Position numbers and translations under genes: made by a program | Notes under the pieces: model-generated | What the model was told of the DNA's origin: nothing | Database searches by the model: none | Seen by the model: only the letters and a program-made list of their open reading frames with translations | Shown here: in pieces, positions 62,097-64,000 of the stretch | Numbering within the stretch: the stretch's first letter is position 1 | Layout: the number at the start of each line of letters is the position of its first letter | Assembly: GCA_945862245.1 (NCBI GenBank) | Contig: CAMAXN010000001.1 | Location: 118,753 to 182,752 of the forward strand | DNA: 64,000 bases | DNA from: Prosthecobacter debontii | GTDB taxonomy: Bacteria > Verrucomicrobiota > Verrucomicrobiia > Verrucomicrobiales > Akkermansiaceae | Direction of reading: 5' to 3'

Positions 62097-62957
62097 TCAT
62101 AGGCCTCTCCAGCGGAGCGTGATGTCTCCATAGGCATCGATCCGGCGATCGCGAAAAAACGGCCAGATCCGACGAAAATCCTCGACCTTGGCGAAGTCCA
62201 CATCGTGGTGGATGATTTCCTCCTGATCTACGGAAGCTTTTGCCACAATCTCGCCATACGGATTCGCTACGAAAGATTGCCCCCAGAACTCTGTGCCATC
62301 ATGGGTGCCAGCCCGGTTGATCGCCGCGAGATAACAGCCGTTGGCTACCGCATGGCCGCGCTGGACTGTTTCCCAAGCGCAATGCTGCGCTGCACCAAGT
62401 TCCTCCTTTTCCGAAGCGAGCCATCCGATTGCGGTTGGATAAATGAGCAGCTCCGCACCGCCCAATGCCATCAGCCGCGCCGCCTCCGGATACCACTGAT
62501 CCCAACAGATCAGTACACCAATTTTTCCAAACGCCGTATCCCATACCGGCCAGCCGCTGTCACCTGGGGTGAAATAGAACTTCTCCTCAAAACCGGGATC
62601 CTGCGGGATATGAGACTTTCGGTACAGTCCGAGTAGGCTGCCATCTGCATTATGGATCGCCGCCGTGTTGTGGTAAAGACCCGGCCCGCGGTGCTCGAAC
62701 AGTGAGGCAACGATCACAACACCCAACTCCGCCGCCAACAAGCCAATCCGATCTGTGATAGGTCCCGGCAAACGGTCGGCGAGATCAAACAGCGAAGCGT
62801 CTTCCAGCGTGCAGAAATACGGAGTAAGAAAAAGCTCCTGCGTGGCGATGATTTGAGCACCTTCTGCAGCGGCTCTTCGGATCAGGTATTCATGATGGTC
62901 GAAGGCTTCTTGTTTCGTTGCGAAGGTCCTGCTCTGGAGTAGTGCGATTCGTGGCAT
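62097..62957 (-). CDS. aguB: N-carbamoylputrescine amidase
   Basis: 286 residues, nitrilase superfamily. The catalytic triad is Glu41 (ATQELFLTPYF), Lys114 (LYRKSHIPQDPGFEEKFYF) and Cys151 (VLICWDQWYPEAAR). The PQDPGFEEKFYFTPGD and GRGHAVANG-like (VQRGHAVANGCYLAAINR) segments match AguB rather than other nitrilases. It hydrolyses N-carbamoylputrescine to putrescine, the last step of the agmatine route to polyamines. aguA is not next to it in this window. The rRNA operon promoter lies divergently upstream. Confidence 0.9.
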   Translation of the reverse strand: MPRIALLQSRTFATKQEAFDHHEYLIRRAAAEGAQIIATQELFLTPYFCTLEDASLFDLADRLPGPITDRIGLLAAELGVVIVASLFEHRGPGLYHNTAAIHNADGSLLGLYRKSHIPQDPGFEEKFYFTPGDSGWPVWDTAFGKIGVLICWDQWYPEAARLMALGGAELLIYPTAIGWLASEKEELGAAQHCAWETVQRGHAVANGCYLAAINRAGTHDGTEFWGQSFVANPYGEIVAKASVDQEEIIHHDVDFAKVEDFRRIWPFFRDRRIDAYGDITLRWRGL

Positions 62958-63260
62958 GGCGTCTTGGTTGTGGGGATCGTGATTGCGTTTCGGGGGGAAT
63001 TCAAGAAATCGATGGAGGGAGATGGGAGGAGCTAATTAACTAAAACCAAAATAGTGGATAACCTAAATAGTGGTAAAACTACTATGATCCTAGTATAAAT
63101 AAAAGAGTATGCGGCTAGAAATTACAGCCAAACTCGCCAGAGAGATTGAAATACTCCTTTTTTTCGCCTGAACATGAGATTAAAGAAGGTAATATGCGTT
63201 ATGCCCCACAACTTCTGCTTCCTTAAGCCTACGTAAAATATAGGGATTCTGAGATCCCCC

Positions 63261-63321
63261 CAAGAAAAGTTAAAAAAATACCAAAAACAGATTGACCTCA
63301 ACCTATCGGTAAGATTAGGGT
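63261..63321 (+). promoter_or_regulatory. Likely rRNA operon promoter with UP element
   Basis: A-rich sequence (AAGAAAAGTTAAAAAAATAC, 63262-63281) directly precedes TTGACC at 63292-63297, as an UP element does before the -35 box. A -10 box at the right distance would be TTAGGG or TAGGGT (63315-63321), a poor match. Upstream, 62958-63260 is AT-rich and shows nothing else recognisable. Confidence 0.45.
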
Positions 63322-63413
63322 TTCCCGTCGACGCTACATGCAGCGACGCGAGAGACAGCAAGTCGGTCGCGGTAAGTAATTACCCGATCGGCTTTTTAGT
63401 CCCCTCGAAGCAA

Positions 63414-63424
63414 GCTCTTTGATA
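63414..63424 (+). promoter_or_regulatory. boxA-like antitermination element in the rRNA leader
   Basis: GCTCTTTGATA resembles the boxA consensus TGCTCTTTA found in rRNA leaders, where NusB-S10 bind to prevent early termination. It lies about 100 nt after the proposed promoter and 170 nt before 16S. Confidence 0.5.
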
Positions 63425-63495
63425 GTGTGACTCAGCTAAAACGATGCCAAACGCATACGTAAATGCTGAGATGAAGAAAAAGATTAAATTGTGCG

Positions 63496-63515
63496 CTGCG
63501 CGAAATGTCGCGCAG
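63496..63515 (+). other. Leader hairpin upstream of 16S
   Basis: CTGCGCGA-AATG-TCGCGCAG, a perfect 8-bp stem in the rRNA leader about 75 nt before the 16S 5' end. Possibly part of the processing stem or a leader structure. Confidence 0.4.
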
Positions 63516-63588
63516 TACGTAAGGACTTAGGTTCTTATAAGGTCAATTTGGAATACGATCTCCTTAAATGGAGACGCCAACCGAATTT

Positions 63589-64000
<412 letters not shown>

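Overview
The window looks like a chromosomal segment of a member of the Verrucomicrobiota. The best evidence is the 5' part of a 16S rRNA gene at the right edge, which carries ACACCTACGGGTGGCAGC. That is the form of the bacterial 338 site targeted by the EUB338-III probe, typical of Verrucomicrobia. A PVC-type haem-binding domain remnant fits. MurE carries the DNPR motif expected for meso-diaminopimelate peptidoglycan in a Gram-negative-type envelope.

Layout. 1-5.5 kb (minus strand): elongation operon mreB-mreC-mreD-mrdA-rng, running off the left edge. 5.8-9.3 kb: a metallophosphoesterase, a gene remnant, rsgA, a small secreted protein and miaA. 9.6-14.5 kb: tetrapyrrole genes (hemX/ccsA-like, hemA, hemL) with a RAYT transposase flanked by two copies of a ~135-bp repeat directly after an unusually short hemA, then an RsmC-like methyltransferase. 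15.0-26.6 kb: a dcw cluster, mraZ-rsmH-ftsL-ftsI-murE-murF-mraY-murD-[LysM protein]-ftsW. Its rsmH has a ~110-residue N-terminal extension translated from tandem hairpin repeats. 26.9-33.4 kb: housekeeping and metabolic genes (FMN hydroxy-acid dehydrogenase, thiH, SMP-30, maf, diacylglycerol kinase-like, SanA-like).

34.4-50.6 kb is the accessory region of most interest. It holds a LytS/LytTR two-component pair divergent from five plus-strand genes for exported or membrane-anchored proteins. These include a fibre-like protein with a peptidase-S74 intramolecular chaperone and a 2738-residue protein. The C-terminal third of the giant, a long helical segment followed by a beta-rich end, recalls the A subunit of Tc toxins. 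Two identical 12-bp direct repeats 21 bp apart lie next to a -10-like box in the divergent intergenic region, as expected for a LytTR-activated promoter. An identical 22-bp direct repeat lies at each side of the region, and decayed genes lie outside both copies. I read this as a regulated, possibly acquired, secreted-protein system that I cannot match to a named one.

51.0-56.9 kb (minus strand): an Rrf2 regulator, a YezD-like protein, a porin and a complete sulfate ABC transporter (sbp-cysT-cysW-cysA), apparently one sulfate-uptake operon. 57.1-63.0 kb: a phytanoyl-CoA-dioxygenase remnant with an octanucleotide repeat, a PIN/RHH toxin-antitoxin pair with a palindromic operator, an M20 dipeptidase, a ThuA-like protein, a conserved protein of unknown function and N-carbamoylputrescine amidase. 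63.2-64.0 kb: rRNA promoter, leader and 16S start.

Family names rest on motif recognition from the translated sequence. No database search was run.
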